A DNA stretch of 64,000 nt from Ferrimonas aestuarii (GTDB lineage: Bacteria; Pseudomonadota; Gammaproteobacteria; Enterobacterales; Shewanellaceae): assembly GCF_005116665.1 (NCBI RefSeq), contig NZ_SWCJ01000011.1:62001-126000 (forward strand). Reading direction: 5' to 3'. Position numbers and translations under genes: made by a program. The notes under the pieces were generated by a model. That model searched no databases. It saw nothing but the letters and a program-made list of their open reading frames with translations, and was not told the DNA's origin. Shown piece by piece: positions 34,739-45,802 of this stretch (positions are counted from its first letter, which is position 1; every line of letters starts with the position of its first letter).

Positions 34739-37405
34739 TTAGGCCCACAGAGGGTTAGGTTTGTTGGTATCAATGCCGTACTGCTCGATGGTGTCAGTCA
34801 ACACCTTCACAGGCAGTTCGTCACGGTCAACCAGCGACTTCAGTGCTGCCAGAACTACCCAGCGTGCATCCACTTCAAAGTGGTGACGCAGGTTAGCGCG
34901 GCTGTCGGAGCGACCGAAACCATCGGTACCCAGCACTTTATAGTCTGCAGGAACCCAAGCACGGATCTGATCCGCGTAGGACTTCATGTAATCGGTAGCC
35001 GCAATCACCGGAGCGTCGCCTTCCAGCACCTTAGTCACGTAAGCCTGCTCAGGCTTAGCTTCTGGGTTCAGTAGGTTGATGCGCTCAATAGCCTGACCAT
35101 CACGGGTCAGTTCGTTGAAGCTGGTAACGCTGTAGACGTCGACATCCAGACCGAAGTCTTTAGATAGTGCATCCGCCGCTTTGCGAACTTGCTGCAGAAT
35201 AGAGCCACAACCCAATAGACGAACCTTACCTTTACCAGAGCCTTTCAGAGTATCCAGCTTGTAGATACCTTTGATGATGCCCTCTTCCACGCCTTCTGGC
35301 ATGGCTGGCTGCTCGTAGTTTTCGTTCAGGGTGGTCAGGTAGTAGAAGATGTCCTCTTGGTCATCGCCATACATACGCTCAAGGCCGTCTTGAACGATGA
35401 CTGCCACTTCGTAACCGTAAGTTGGGTCATAAGTAATACAGCTTGGGATGGTGTTGGCCATGATGTGGCTGTGACCATCTTGGTGCTGCAGGCCTTCGCC
35501 GTTCAGGGTAGTACGACCGGAGGTACCACCAACCAAGAAACCGCGAGCACGCATATCACCGGCTGCCCAAGCCATGTCGCCCACACGCTGGAAACCGAAC
35601 ATCGAGTAATAGATGTAGAACGGAATCATTGGCGAGTCGTTGGTGGAGTAGCTAGTCGCCGCCGCCAACCAGGAGCTCATCGCACCAAGTTCGTTAATGC
35701 CTTCCTGCAGTACCTGACCTTTCTTGTCTTCACGGTAGTAAGCCACTTGGTCACGGTCTTGCGGGGTGTATTTCTGACCTTCGTGGGCGTAGATGCCCAC
35801 CTGACGGAACAGGCCTTCCATACCAAAGGTACGGGCCTCATCCGGAATAATCGGAACGATGCGCTTGCCGATCTGCTTGTCTTTCAGCAGAGCCGTCAGT
35901 ACGCGAACAAACGCCATGGTGGTGGAGATTTCACGACCATTGGAGCCTTTGAGTACCGCATCAAACGCCTTCAGAGGTGGGGTTACCAGCTCTTCGGTGA
36001 ATTGTGGGGTACGAGCTGGCATGTAGCCTTTCAGGGCTTCACGACGCTCACGCAGGTACTTCACCTCTTCGGAGTCTTCTCCTGGGTGGTAGTACGGAAT
36101 GTCTTCCAACTGCTCATCGGTCAGTGGGATGTGGAAACGGTCACGGAAGTGCTTAATCGCTTCCATGTCCATCTTCTTAACCTGGTGGGCAATGTTCTTA
36201 CCTTCACCGGCTTCACCCATGCCGTGACCTTTTACGGTCTTAGCCAGAATAACCGTTGGACGACCCTTGGTTTCGTTGGCCTTCTTCAGTGCCGCGTAAA
36301 CCTTAATTGGATCGTGACCACCACGGTTCAGGCGCCAGATGTCCGCATCGGACATGTTGGCCACCATCTCGGCAGTCTCTGGGTATTTACCAAAGAAGTG
36401 CTCACGGGTGTAAGCGCCGCCTTTGGCTTTGCAGTTCTGGTACTCACCGTCAACGGTCTCTTCCATCAGCTGCAGCAGCTTGCCTGAGGTGTCGCGGGCC
36501 AGCAGAGGATCCCAGTAACGACCCCACAGTACCTTGATCACTTCCCAGCCTGCGCCGCGGAACTCACCTTCCAGCTCCTGAACGATCTTGCCGTTACCAC
36601 GTACCGGGCCGTCCAAACGCTGCAGGTTACAGTTAACGATGAAGATCAGGTTATCCAGCTCTTCGCGAGCGGCCAGACCGATTGCGCCCAGCGCTTCTGG
36701 CTCATCCACTTCACCGTCACCCAGGAAGCAGTACACCTTCTGCTCGGAGCAATCTTTGATGCCACGGTCAGTCAGGTATTTCAGGAAGCGAGCCTGATAG
36801 ATGGCCGCAATTGGGCCAAGACCCATGGATACGGTTGGGAACTGCCAGTAATCAGGCATTAGACGAGGGTGTGGGTAGGATGGAATACCTTTGCCATCAA
36901 CCTCTTGTCGGAAATTATCCAGCTGCTCTTCAGTCAAGCGGCCTTCAAGGAAAGAGCGAGAGTAGATGCCCGGAGCGATGTGACCCTGGAAATAGACCAG
37001 ATCGCCGCCATCTTTCTCGTTTGGAGCACGGAAGAAGTGGTTAAAGCAGACGTCATACAGTGTCGCACTGGAGGCGAAACTGGAGATGTGACCGCCAAGT
37101 TCAAGATCTTTTTTGGATGCACGCAAAACCATAGCGAGGGCGTTCCAGCGCACGATAGCGCGGATTCGACCTTCAAGCTCAAGGTTACCAGGCATCACAG
37201 GCTCTTGACCTGCTGGGATGGTGTTTACATAAGCCGTGGTGGCTTTGTAAGGAAGATAAGCACCGCTGCGGCGGGCTTTATCGATCATCTGCTCCAATAA
37301 GTAGTGAGCCCGTTCCGGACCCTCTTGTTCCAATACCGCGGCCAGAGCACCTAGCCATTCCTGAGTTTCTTGCGGATCCACATCGTGTGGCAAAATTTCC
37401 GGCAT
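34739..37405 (-). CDS. aceE: Pyruvate dehydrogenase E1 component
   Basis: An 888-residue homodimeric thiamine-diphosphate enzyme that decarboxylates pyruvate and acetylates the E2 lipoyl groups. It matches E. coli AceE throughout: SFASSATLYDVCFNHFFRA, the ThDP motif beginning GDGEVDEPEALGA and ending NCNLQRLDGP, and SGRTTLNGEGLQHQDGHS. I chose the ATG at 37405 (MPEILPHDVDPQETQEWL) with GAGG upstream; the preceding open frame has no homology. It lies 66 bp after pdhR and heads the enzyme operon. Confidence 0.98.
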   Translation of the reverse strand: MPEILPHDVDPQETQEWLGALAAVLEQEGPERAHYLLEQMIDKARRSGAYLPYKATTAYVNTIPAGQEPVMPGNLELEGRIRAIVRWNALAMVLRASKKDLELGGHISSFASSATLYDVCFNHFFRAPNEKDGGDLVYFQGHIAPGIYSRSFLEGRLTEEQLDNFRQEVDGKGIPSYPHPRLMPDYWQFPTVSMGLGPIAAIYQARFLKYLTDRGIKDCSEQKVYCFLGDGEVDEPEALGAIGLAAREELDNLIFIVNCNLQRLDGPVRGNGKIVQELEGEFRGAGWEVIKVLWGRYWDPLLARDTSGKLLQLMEETVDGEYQNCKAKGGAYTREHFFGKYPETAEMVANMSDADIWRLNRGGHDPIKVYAALKKANETKGRPTVILAKTVKGHGMGEAGEGKNIAHQVKKMDMEAIKHFRDRFHIPLTDEQLEDIPYYHPGEDSEEVKYLRERREALKGYMPARTPQFTEELVTPPLKAFDAVLKGSNGREISTTMAFVRVLTALLKDKQIGKRIVPIIPDEARTFGMEGLFRQVGIYAHEGQKYTPQDRDQVAYYREDKKGQVLQEGINELGAMSSWLAAATSYSTNDSPMIPFYIYYSMFGFQRVGDMAWAAGDMRARGFLVGGTSGRTTLNGEGLQHQDGHSHIMANTIPSCITYDPTYGYEVAVIVQDGLERMYGDDQEDIFYYLTTLNENYEQPAMPEGVEEGIIKGIYKLDTLKGSGKGKVRLLGCGSILQQVRKAADALSKDFGLDVDVYSVTSFNELTRDGQAIERINLLNPEAKPEQAYVTKVLEGDAPVIAATDYMKSYADQIRAWVPADYKVLGTDGFGRSDSRANLRHHFEVDARWVVLAALKSLVDRDELPVKVLTDTIEQYGIDTNKPNPLWA

Positions 37406-37471
37406 CACAAAATTCCTCTTCCGTTGCTTGTGATGGGGAGGCTGAAGTTCAGCCACCTTTCTTGCAGTTTG

Positions 37472-38227
37472 TTAGAAGTCGTTGCGCAACCGCCGTAGGC
37501 TGCGTTGCTCGCGACTGTCTTCTTGACGCACCTCGAGAGTCACCTCTTCAATGTAGGCCAAGTGTTCATTAGAGGCTCTGCGTGCCACTTCGGGCTGTCG
37601 ATTTAATATCGCTTTTAACAGGGCTTCTCTGTGCAAGTTTGCGTGCTGCGCTGAACCTTCGCGTCGGTATAAAAGTTCAAGGTTTTCAGCAACATTACGC
37701 ACGAGCAGAGGCGAAAGGCTCAGCACCACGTGCAGCATAGCTACGTTGTGGGAAGCTTCCGCAACCGCTCGGTAGAAGTCCACGATCGCCTGAGCTTCAA
37801 GCTCAAGCTGACCCTGTACTTCACCAAGTCGTTCAATGCGCTGCTTCAAGATGGCATGATCAGCATCTGTGCCACGAAGCGCCGCATAGTAGGCCATCAT
37901 GCCTTCAGTCGCATGACGGAACTCCAACAAGTCGTACTGAGTTTCTGGGTTATCCGCCAGCAGTTCCACTAAGGGATCCGCCAAGCTGTTCCACAACTGA
38001 TCCTGTACATAAGTGCCTCCGCCTTGACGACGGAATAGCAGGCCTTTTACCTCCAGCTTCTGAATCGCCTCACGCAGCGATGGGCGAGACACTTCAAATT
38101 GCTGGGCCAACTCTCGCTCTGGAGGCAGTTTTTGCCCCGGTTTTAGGCTGCCCTCCAAGATCATCTTTTCAAGTTGCTTTACGATGACGTCGGATAGCTT
38201 AGGTTGGCTAATTTTTTGGTAGGCCAT
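37472..38227 (-). CDS. pdhR: Pyruvate dehydrogenase complex repressor, GntR/FadR family
   Basis: A 251-residue transcription factor. The N-terminal GntR winged helix ([36 protein letters not shown]) is followed by an FCD effector domain with the helical pattern and metal-binding His residues of the FadR subfamily. E. coli PdhR represses pdhR-aceEF-lpd and is released by pyruvate. The gene sits at the head of the same operon here, and a matching box lies 34-48 bp before its start, so autorepression is very likely conserved. Confidence 0.96.
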   Translation of the reverse strand: MAYQKISQPKLSDVIVKQLEKMILEGSLKPGQKLPPERELAQQFEVSRPSLREAIQKLEVKGLLFRRQGGGTYVQDQLWNSLADPLVELLADNPETQYDLLEFRHATEGMMAYYAALRGTDADHAILKQRIERLGEVQGQLELEAQAIVDFYRAVAEASHNVAMLHVVLSLSPLLVRNVAENLELLYRREGSAQHANLHREALLKAILNRQPEVARRASNEHLAYIEEVTLEVRQEDSREQRSLRRLRNDF

Positions 38228-38260
38228 GGTCGGATAAGTTCTCAGTTTTATAAATTGTAA

Positions 38261-38275
38261 ATTGGTATGACCATT
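38261..38275. promoter_or_regulatory. PdhR box (ATTGGTATGACCATT)
   Basis: A near-perfect inverted repeat matching the known PdhR operator pattern ATTGGTnnnACCAAT. On the minus strand it lies directly beside TACAAT (a possible -10), so binding would block the pdhR promoter. Confidence 0.8.
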
Positions 38276-38587
38276 TAACTGCTAAGGACTATAGCAGATC
38301 ACATTATTGGATGACAACCTTCTTGATCGTCGTCACAGATAATGGCAAAAGTTCAACCAAGTTCAAGCCTTGTGCTGCCTTGGTTTTGAGCATGGTTTGA
38401 CCAGCTGCACTCAGATTCAGGAAAATCGGGTTAAATAGGAACTTTTGCTTCAGGTCGAAATTGGGTATGAAAATGGATCATCCGCGCTTTTTGCGTGAGA
38501 TCAATCGACCAGTTCGCAAAAATCGAGATTTAGATCACTAACCTTGGTCAATTGGTTAAAAACTGTCTATTTTTTAACAGATTGGCA

Positions 38588-38613
38588 AAGAAAAAGGAGC
38601 CAATCGGCTCCTT
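38588..38613 (-). terminator. Rho-independent terminator of ampDE
   Basis: The 8-bp stem AAGGAGCC / GGCTCCTT has an AATC loop. Read on the minus strand it is followed by TTTCTTTG. Confidence 0.85.
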
Positions 38614-38631
38614 AGTTCACGAGGCTGAATC

Positions 38632-39480
38632 TCAGTTTATCCAGCCAAGAATGGTCAATATCGACACCACTAGAAGCAGCAAAGTCACATTGCGCTTGGC
38701 CAGCTTTAACAGCGCCAGAGTAGACTGGACGCAAACCGGCGCCTCAGACTCTTGCGGGATCTCCTCGGCAACCACCGCCACCCGATAGATAAGCTCCCTC
38801 GCCGACACCGCAGGTTTAAACACCAGCGCCAGCCATACCGACAGCGCGCGACTGAAATGCCCCGTCAATGCAAAACCAAAGGCGACAATGCGACTGGGAA
38901 TCCAATCCATTAACGTCATCAAGCCAGTTAGCACAGGGCGATGCAGCTGCTGGCGAAGGCTGTGATCATGGTATCCACGAACGGTGCAATAGAAGGTTGC
39001 AGCGGCGGGGCCAAGCAGCACGAAGTAGAGGGCGGTGGCCGCGTAGTAGCGGTAATTGAGCCAAGCGGCAACCTGGCCCATACGCTGGCCAAGCTGCGCT
39101 TCGTCGGTGGCTTCAAAAGGCACCGGATCCACTTTGTCTGCATTTAAAAAGCACGCTTGAAGATCCCCGCGACAAGCGGCCTCCAGATACTGCTTAAAGC
39201 GCTGGCGCAGCGACTGATTACCAAAGAGCACCACCCCAACCACTAGCCAAAGTAGCAGGTGCCACAGCCCAAGATGAACGCCTTGCAGCAGGTCCGCCAA
39301 CCACGCCACCAACAGCGCCGGTGCCAGCAACACCAACGCCAACTTCCACGGAGAACGCAGCGCCGAATCATCAAAGGTTGCCCTACGATAACGCTCAAAT
39401 ACCGTTTCAAATTGCAGCAGGCCGCCAACCAGCTTCAGCCGCTCAAGGATCAAAACCACCAATAGGGAAAACAGTGCCAT
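38632..39480 (-). CDS. ampE: Regulatory signalling modulator protein AmpE
   Basis: A 282-residue inner-membrane protein with about four hydrophobic segments, starting MALFSLLVVLILERLKLVGG like E. coli AmpE (284 aa). It keeps AAWLNYRYYAATALYFVLLG, DWIPSRIVAFGFALTGHF and a C-terminal TM (VTLLLLVVSILTILGWI). AmpE is cotranscribed with ampD and has been linked to beta-lactamase induction, but its activity is not known. The start codon directly follows the ampD stop codon. Confidence 0.92.
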   Translation of the reverse strand: MALFSLLVVLILERLKLVGGLLQFETVFERYRRATFDDSALRSPWKLALVLLAPALLVAWLADLLQGVHLGLWHLLLWLVVGVVLFGNQSLRQRFKQYLEAACRGDLQACFLNADKVDPVPFEATDEAQLGQRMGQVAAWLNYRYYAATALYFVLLGPAAATFYCTVRGYHDHSLRQQLHRPVLTGLMTLMDWIPSRIVAFGFALTGHFSRALSVWLALVFKPAVSARELIYRVAVVAEEIPQESEAPVCVQSTLALLKLAKRNVTLLLLVVSILTILGWIN

Positions 39481-40059
39481 CTAGCTTGCCTTACTCAATT
39501 GCTGTCGGTAGTAGGCCCAATCAAATGCTGGCCCGGGATCGGTTTTTCTGCCCGGAGCAATCTGATTGTGGCCACAAATTCTGTCTACAGTCATTCTAGG
39601 GTAAGCCTCTAATAAAGATAGGGTTACCCCAACTAAACTGCGATATTGTGAACTGGAGTAGGGCAGCTCATCGGTGCCCTCTAACTCAATGCCAATGGAG
39701 AAATCATTGCAATTCGCTCGCCCATGAAACTCGCTCACTCCCGCATGCCAAGCGCGGCGATCAAAGGGCACATATTGGATCACTTCGCCACAGCGACGAA
39801 TCAACAAATGGCTGGATACTTTGAGCCCACGCACGTCCTCTAAGATCGGCACATCCACCTGTACGCAACCAAGAAACAGCTGCTCAATATAGTCGGCACC
39901 AAACACCGCGGGCGGCAAACTGATGTTGTGAATCACTAGGGTATCCACGTCAACGTCAGCAGGGCGGGCATTCTGAAACGGCGACAGCCGAAGCGGAATC
40001 TGTTCAAACCAACGCCCATTGGGCTCCAATTGAAACTGTGGCAAAGTGGCCTTTTGCAT
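39481..40059 (-). CDS. ampD: 1,6-anhydro-N-acetylmuramyl-L-alanine amidase AmpD
   Basis: A 192-residue cytosolic zinc amidase of the amidase_2/PGRP fold that recycles anhydromuropeptides and so limits AmpR-driven beta-lactamase induction. Zn ligands are visible as the His of VIHNISLPP and the His and Asp of CGHNQIAPGRKTDPGPAFDW. QYVPFDRRAWHAGVS and CNDFSIGIELEGTDELPY are typical. I chose the ATG at 40059 because upstream codons have no homology. The first 18 residues are a little longer than in enterics. It diverges from the aspartic protease gene; the starts are 46 bp apart. Confidence 0.95.
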   Translation of the reverse strand: MQKATLPQFQLEPNGRWFEQIPLRLSPFQNARPADVDVDTLVIHNISLPPAVFGADYIEQLFLGCVQVDVPILEDVRGLKVSSHLLIRRCGEVIQYVPFDRRAWHAGVSEFHGRANCNDFSIGIELEGTDELPYSSSQYRSLVGVTLSLLEAYPRMTVDRICGHNQIAPGRKTDPGPAFDWAYYRQQLSKAS

Positions 40060-40105
40060 ACAAAAACTCAATAATAAAGCGAAGTTATACTGTATCAGGT
40101 CACCC

Positions 40106-41450
<1,345 letters not shown>

Positions 41451-41459
41451 TCCGACGTT

Positions 41460-41494
41460 AGCAAGCAAGTTGCATAGAACTGCCCTTGCTTGCT
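41460..41494. repeat. Inverted repeat after nadC / before pilA
   Basis: AGCAAGCAAG (41460-41469) and CTTGCTTGCT (41485-41494) form a perfect 10-bp stem around a 15-nt loop. No T-tract follows. It may be a factor-dependent terminator stem or an operator in the pilA promoter region. Confidence 0.5.
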
Positions 41495-41630
41495 TCCACC
41501 ACCTGCTTACGCTTCCCTGACGCACCCAATCAGAATATTCATCTAATCTCAGTAATCCATGCGTGCCTTTTCACCAAGATGATCGGTGAACATCGCTTAC
41601 GGACAGCCTGTATTGGAAAGGAGTATCCTG

Positions 41631-42074
41631 ATGCATATCCGTCAATCCCAACGTGGTTTTACCCTAATCGAATTGATGATCGTCGTCGCCATTGTCGGCA
41701 TCCTAGCCGCGATCGCCCTGCCCGCTTACCAAACCTACACCAAACGAGCCAAATTCAGTGAGGTGATCTCAGCCACCGGCTCCCTAAAAACCCAGATAGA
41801 GATTTGCGTTCAAACCAAGGGAACCGATGGTGATAACGCCGCCGTGCACACTGCCTGTGGTGGTTTGGTCTCCGCCAGTGGCGCGGATTCCGGCAGTCAT
41901 GTCGAGTCCGTGGCCTTTACTGAAGATGATGGCATCGTCGCCACTGGAGAGTCCGCCTCCTTTGGTCAGGACGCAGACGATGCAGACTACACCTACATCT
42001 TAACTCCCACTGCTGATAACGGCACCATCACTTGGGCACAAAGCGGCACCTGCGCTGCAGCCGGACTCTGCTAA
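41631..42074 (+). CDS. pilA: Type IV pilin (major pilin candidate)
   Basis: A 147-residue prepilin. The short basic leader MHIRQSQRG is cut by PilD before Phe ([20 protein letters not shown]), with Glu at +5 and a hydrophobic N-terminal helix. The globular part is Asp/Ala/Gly-rich and acidic. A C-terminal cysteine pair ([10 protein letters not shown]) and another pair (ICVQTKG...TACGG) could form disulphides. It has a strong AAAGGAG ribosome site and sits directly before pilB, pilC and pilD. I chose the ATG at 41631 because the leader then has normal length. Confidence 0.95.
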   Translation: MHIRQSQRGFTLIELMIVVAIVGILAAIALPAYQTYTKRAKFSEVISATGSLKTQIEICVQTKGTDGDNAAVHTACGGLVSASGADSGSHVESVAFTEDDGIVATGESASFGQDADDADYTYILTPTADNGTITWAQSGTCAAAGLC

Positions 42075-42080
42075 TCACTC

Positions 42081-42096
42081 GGGCGCCTCGGCGCCC
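42081..42096 (+). terminator. Hairpin between pilA and pilB
   Basis: GGGCGC-CTCG-GCGCCC is a very stable 6-bp stem with a tetraloop (a seventh pair is possible), 6 bp after the pilA stop. Only weak T content follows, so it is more likely a partial terminator or mRNA stabiliser that gives high pilA over pilBCD. Confidence 0.6.
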
Positions 42097-42107
42097 AGTC
42101 TTCAAAA

Positions 42108-43661
42108 ATGAGCGATTCTCTTCTCGCCTTGGCTAAGCAGCATGGTGTGCCGCTGTTCGATTTGAGCGCCCTTGAGCTCGACACGCTGCCCCTAGAGTTT
42201 ATCAATCATAAACTGGTGGAGACTCATCGCTGCCTGCCGATTTCATACCGGCATAACCGCCTGTTCCTCGCTACCTCTGATCCCTGCCAGTTCGGCGCCT
42301 TCACCGAATTTGAGTTCAACACGGGATTAAAGACCAGCATCGTTTTGGTGGACGCCAATCAGCTGCAACAGGTAATCGACAAACTGCTGGGAGATGAATT
42401 GGATCAACTTGAGCTAGGCGATCTGGACGAGCAAAGCCTGAGCCAAATCGAAGTCCAAGAACAGCAAACCATCCCGGAGCCAGACAGCAGCGGAGATGAC
42501 GCCCCCATCGTTATCTACATCAACAAACTGCTCACCGACGCCATTAAAAAAGGCGCATCGGATCTGCATTTCGAACCGTTCGAACAGGAATATCGGGTCC
42601 GGTTTCGCATCGACGGCATCCTCCACCAGATCTCCACGCCGCCAGTGGCATTGGCCGGGCGCATCTCAGCTCGATTAAAGGTGATGTCTAAGCTCGATAT
42701 TGCCGAGCGCAGATTGCCCCAAGACGGTCGAATCAAGCTGAAAATTGGCCCCAAACGGGCCATCGATTTCCGCATCTCAACATTGCCCACCCTGTTTGGT
42801 GAGAAGATTGTCATGCGGATATTGGATGGCTCATCGACCATGCTGAATATCTCTGGGCTCGGCTACGAAGACGCACAACAGCAGCAGTATCTAGACACCT
42901 TAAACAAACCCCAAGGGATGATTCTGGTTACCGGCCCCACCGGCTCCGGCAAAACCGTTTCCCTCTATACCGGCCTCAATATCCTCAACACCGAAAGTCG
43001 CAATATCTCCACCGCCGAGGATCCGGTGGAGATCAACCTCCCGGGCATCAATCAGGTGCAGATAAACCCCAAAGCCGGACTGAACTTCTCTACCGCGCTT
43101 CGAGCCTTTCTACGGCAAGACCCCGATGTGGTGATGGTAGGGGAGATCCGCGACCTAGAAACCGCAGAGATCGCCATCAAAGCAGCCCAAACTGGGCATC
43201 TAGTGCTATCGACACTGCATACCAACTCGGCAACGGAAACCCTAACTCGACTGCTCAATATGGGGGTTGCCAGCTACAACATCGCCTCCTCAGTGAGTTT
43301 GATCATCGCCCAGAGATTATGTCGTAAGCTCTGCCACCACTGTAAACGTCCGCATGTGCTGCCAGCACAAGTACTGATGGACGCCGGTTTTGATGCTGCC
43401 ACGGCCAACAGCCTCCCCGAACTTTATCTGCCTCAAGGCTGCAAACACTGCACCGACGGTTACCAAGGACGCATCGGCCTTTACGAGCTTCTGCCCATGA
43501 GCGCCCCTCTTGAGCAGGCGATCTTAAAAGGCGCCACAGGGAATGAGCTCACCACATTGGCTTTAAGCGAAGGAATGCAGACATTACGCCGCAGTGGCCT
43601 CAACAAGGTTCTGAAGGGAATCACCAGCTTGGAGGAGGTAAATCGTGTCACTAGCCGCTAG
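42108..43661 (+). CDS. pilB: Type IV pilus assembly ATPase PilB (lacks the usual N-terminal domain)
   Basis: A 517-residue GspE/PilB ATPase. Walker A is [12 protein letters not shown], the Asp box [14 protein letters not shown], Walker [13 protein letters not shown] and the His box [13 protein letters not shown] zinc-binding cysteine set is CRKLCHHC plus CKHC. The N-terminus aligns with residue 50 or so of typical PilB proteins (about 560-570 residues), so the first MshEN-like subdomain is missing. It cannot be extended, because the pilA stop is in the same frame only 11 codons upstream. No clear ribosome site precedes the ATG. The end overlaps pilC by 17 bp. Confidence 0.95.
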   Translation: MSDSLLALAKQHGVPLFDLSALELDTLPLEFINHKLVETHRCLPISYRHNRLFLATSDPCQFGAFTEFEFNTGLKTSIVLVDANQLQQVIDKLLGDELDQLELGDLDEQSLSQIEVQEQQTIPEPDSSGDDAPIVIYINKLLTDAIKKGASDLHFEPFEQEYRVRFRIDGILHQISTPPVALAGRISARLKVMSKLDIAERRLPQDGRIKLKIGPKRAIDFRISTLPTLFGEKIVMRILDGSSTMLNISGLGYEDAQQQQYLDTLNKPQGMILVTGPTGSGKTVSLYTGLNILNTESRNISTAEDPVEINLPGINQVQINPKAGLNFSTALRAFLRQDPDVVMVGEIRDLETAEIAIKAAQTGHLVLSTLHTNSATETLTRLLNMGVASYNIASSVSLIIAQRLCRKLCHHCKRPHVLPAQVLMDAGFDAATANSLPELYLPQGCKHCTDGYQGRIGLYELLPMSAPLEQAILKGATGNELTTLALSEGMQTLRRSGLNKVLKGITSLEEVNRVTSR

Positions 43662-44883
43662 TTCAGCCACCAAATCTCAAGGGGCCTCCACCTTTATCTG
43701 GCGCGGACAAAATGCTCAAGGAAAGCGGCAGCAGGGGGAGGTCGTTGCCCTCACTCAGCAAGAGGCTCGCAGTCAGCTTCAAAAACGGGGACTCAAAGGC
43801 ATTCGGCTTCAGCCAAAACCCAACCCCAGATTTCAACGCCAACCTCGTATCCGCCCCCAAGAGATCGCCATTATCAGCCGTCAGCTCGCAACCATGCTCA
43901 GCGCTGGGGTGCCACTTATCACCGTGATTCAGATGCTGGCTAGCAGCCACAATAACGGGGCCATACGCCAGATGCTAGGCCTAGTATTGGCCGACCTTGA
44001 AGCGGGTATGCCCCTAGCTCAAGCACTCAGCCCTCATCCTAAACAGTTTGACGCCCTCTATTGCGACCTTGTGGACGCCGGAGAGCAGTCCGGTGCCCTC
44101 GCGCAGGTATTTGACCGAATTGCCACCTATCAAGAAAAGCTGGAAGCACTGAAAGCAAAAATCAAAAAGGCGATGATCTATCCAATCTCAGTGATCGCCG
44201 TGGCCATCATCGTCACCGCCATCTTATTACTGTTTGTCGTTCCTCAATTTGAAGCGATCTTCGCCAGCTTTAATGCCTCGCTTCCAATCTTTACCCAACT
44301 GGTTATCGAACTGTCCCGAATGGTAAGCAACTCTTGGTTGTACGCTGTCGCCGGCCTGTTGGTCATCAGTTGGATTGTCGTCACTGGTTTAAAACGCTCT
44401 GCCGCACTGCGTCTAAAGCGAGACTCAATCATCCTTAAGCTGCCCGTTGTCGGTGCCATATTGCACAAGGGTGCTCTAGCTCGGTTCTCTCGAACTCTAG
44501 CCACCACGTTCTCCGCGGGAGTGCCACTGATTGAAGGGCTGGATTCCGCCGGTGCTGCCACCGGCAATGGCCATTATCAACACTTAATTTCACAGGTAAA
44601 GCAGGAAGTGATTAGCGGCCAACAGCTTCATCAAGCCATAAAGCTGCAACACCAGTTTCCCGACATGATGGTGCAGATGGTGATGATTGGCGAAGAGTCT
44701 GGTGCACTGGATGAGATGCTTAATCGCCTCGCTGCCATCTATGAGGCCGAAGTCGACGATGCCGTAGATGGCCTATCAGCCCTCATTGAACCTCTGCTTA
44801 TCGTCATAGTGGGCACCCTAGTTGGCGGTTTAGTGGTAGCAATGTACTTGCCGATCTTCCAATTAGGGGCCGTGGTCGGCTAG
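43645..44883 (+). CDS. pilC: Type IV pilus inner-membrane platform protein PilC
   Basis: A 412-residue GspF/PilC family protein with two T2SF domains (about 75-200 and 280-400). The repeated signatures are [19 protein letters not shown] and [19 protein letters not shown], then [17 protein letters not shown]. Three to four TM helices are visible ([37 protein letters not shown]; a C-terminal hydrophobic segment). It couples PilB to pilus assembly. It starts with GTG inside the end of pilB, after a strong GGAGGAGGT ribosome site, indicating tight coupling. Confidence 0.96.
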   Translation: MSLAASSATKSQGASTFIWRGQNAQGKRQQGEVVALTQQEARSQLQKRGLKGIRLQPKPNPRFQRQPRIRPQEIAIISRQLATMLSAGVPLITVIQMLASSHNNGAIRQMLGLVLADLEAGMPLAQALSPHPKQFDALYCDLVDAGEQSGALAQVFDRIATYQEKLEALKAKIKKAMIYPISVIAVAIIVTAILLLFVVPQFEAIFASFNASLPIFTQLVIELSRMVSNSWLYAVAGLLVISWIVVTGLKRSAALRLKRDSIILKLPVVGAILHKGALARFSRTLATTFSAGVPLIEGLDSAGAATGNGHYQHLISQVKQEVISGQQLHQAIKLQHQFPDMMVQMVMIGEESGALDEMLNRLAAIYEAEVDDAVDGLSALIEPLLIVIVGTLVGGLVVAMYLPIFQLGAVVG

Positions 44884-44920
44884 GATCAACCATCGAGATA
44901 GTTTTCAAAGAAACAATAAG

Positions 44921-45802
44921 ATGGATTATTGGATTACCCTTTTTAGTCAGCACCCAGCCCTCTTTATCACTTTAGTTGGTCTTACCGGGTTGATTCTGGG
45001 AAGCTTCCTCAATGTGGTGATCCACCGCCTACCATTGATGATGGACCGAGATTGGCGTCGAGAGTGTCAGGAGTACTGCGAGCAGCCCATTGCTCAAGCT
45101 GACCTACCTGAACCCTTTAACATCGCTGTGCCACGCTCTCGCTGCGGCCACTGCCAAAGTGAGATCCCGGCGAAATACAATGTGCCCATCCTAGGCTACC
45201 TGTGGCTCAAAGGCCGCTGCCATCACTGTCAATCCGCCATTGGCATGCGCTACCCTCTGGTGGAAGCATTAACGGCTGCCGTTTCCATGACCTTAGCCCA
45301 CTACTTTGGCCCCAATGCCCTTTTCCTTGGGCTTTGGGTATTGAGCCTAGGGCTGATCGCCTTGGCTTTTATCGATGCCGATACCATGCTGCTGCCAGAT
45401 CAAATTACCCTACCACTGCTGTGGCTCGGTCTACTTATCAACCTCAATGGCAGCATCGCCACGTTAGAAGATGCGGTGCTGGGCGCCGTGTTCGGTTACT
45501 TAAGCCTGTGGAGCGTATTCCAAGGCTTTAAGCTACTGACCGGTAAAGAAGGCATGGGATATGGTGACTTCAAACTGATGGCACTGTTTGGTGCTTGGCT
45601 CGGTTGGCAGCCACTGCTGCTTATCATCCTGTTATCTTCGGTACTCGGCGCCATCTACGGCATCGCTCAGATCGCCCTTGGTCGCCAACAAAAAGGCAAT
45701 CCGATGCCCTTTGGTCCTTGGATCATCCTTGCTGGCTGGATCGCTTTGCTTTGGGGCGATCACATTATTCAATGGTACTTTCATCAGGTATTAGGGTTAT
45801 GA
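44921..45802 (+). CDS. pilD: Prepilin peptidase / N-methyltransferase
   Basis: A 293-residue polytopic enzyme that removes prepilin leaders and methylates the new N-terminus. The N-terminal methyltransferase region has the four cysteines in CGHCQS and CHHCQS. The catalytic aspartates are in DADTMLLPDQ and in GMGYGDFKLM (the GxGD-type motif). It is fourth in the pil block and the stop overlaps the coaE start (ATGA). Besides PilA it would also process type II secretion pseudopilins if those are present elsewhere. Confidence 0.97.
   Translation: MDYWITLFSQHPALFITLVGLTGLILGSFLNVVIHRLPLMMDRDWRRECQEYCEQPIAQADLPEPFNIAVPRSRCGHCQSEIPAKYNVPILGYLWLKGRCHHCQSAIGMRYPLVEALTAAVSMTLAHYFGPNALFLGLWVLSLGLIALAFIDADTMLLPDQITLPLLWLGLLINLNGSIATLEDAVLGAVFGYLSLWSVFQGFKLLTGKEGMGYGDFKLMALFGAWLGWQPLLLIILLSSVLGAIYGIAQIALGRQQKGNPMPFGPWIILAGWIALLWGDHIIQWYFHQVLGL

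Larger units (their letters stand above)
38228..38631. other. 404-bp pdhR-ampE intergenic region
   Basis: The side near 38228 holds the pdhR promoter and PdhR box, and the far end the ampE terminator. Between about 38290 and 38580 I see no gene. There is a TTGGT direct repeat (38544 and 38552) and AT-rich stretches. A small open frame on the plus strand from 38552 runs into the ampE antisense strand and is not supported. Confidence 0.6.

Noticed and set aside
35357..36487. A 376-codon open frame on the plus strand
   Set aside because: It is antisense to aceE. Its length comes from codon bias in the real gene, and no ribosome site or homology is visible.
38552..38788. A possible small gene between pdhR and ampE
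   Set aside because: It spans the ampE terminator and enters the antisense strand of ampE, with no ribosome site.
41451..41630. A sigma54 promoter before pilA
   Set aside because: I looked for GG-N10-GC at the -24/-12 positions, as found before some pilA genes, and found no match.
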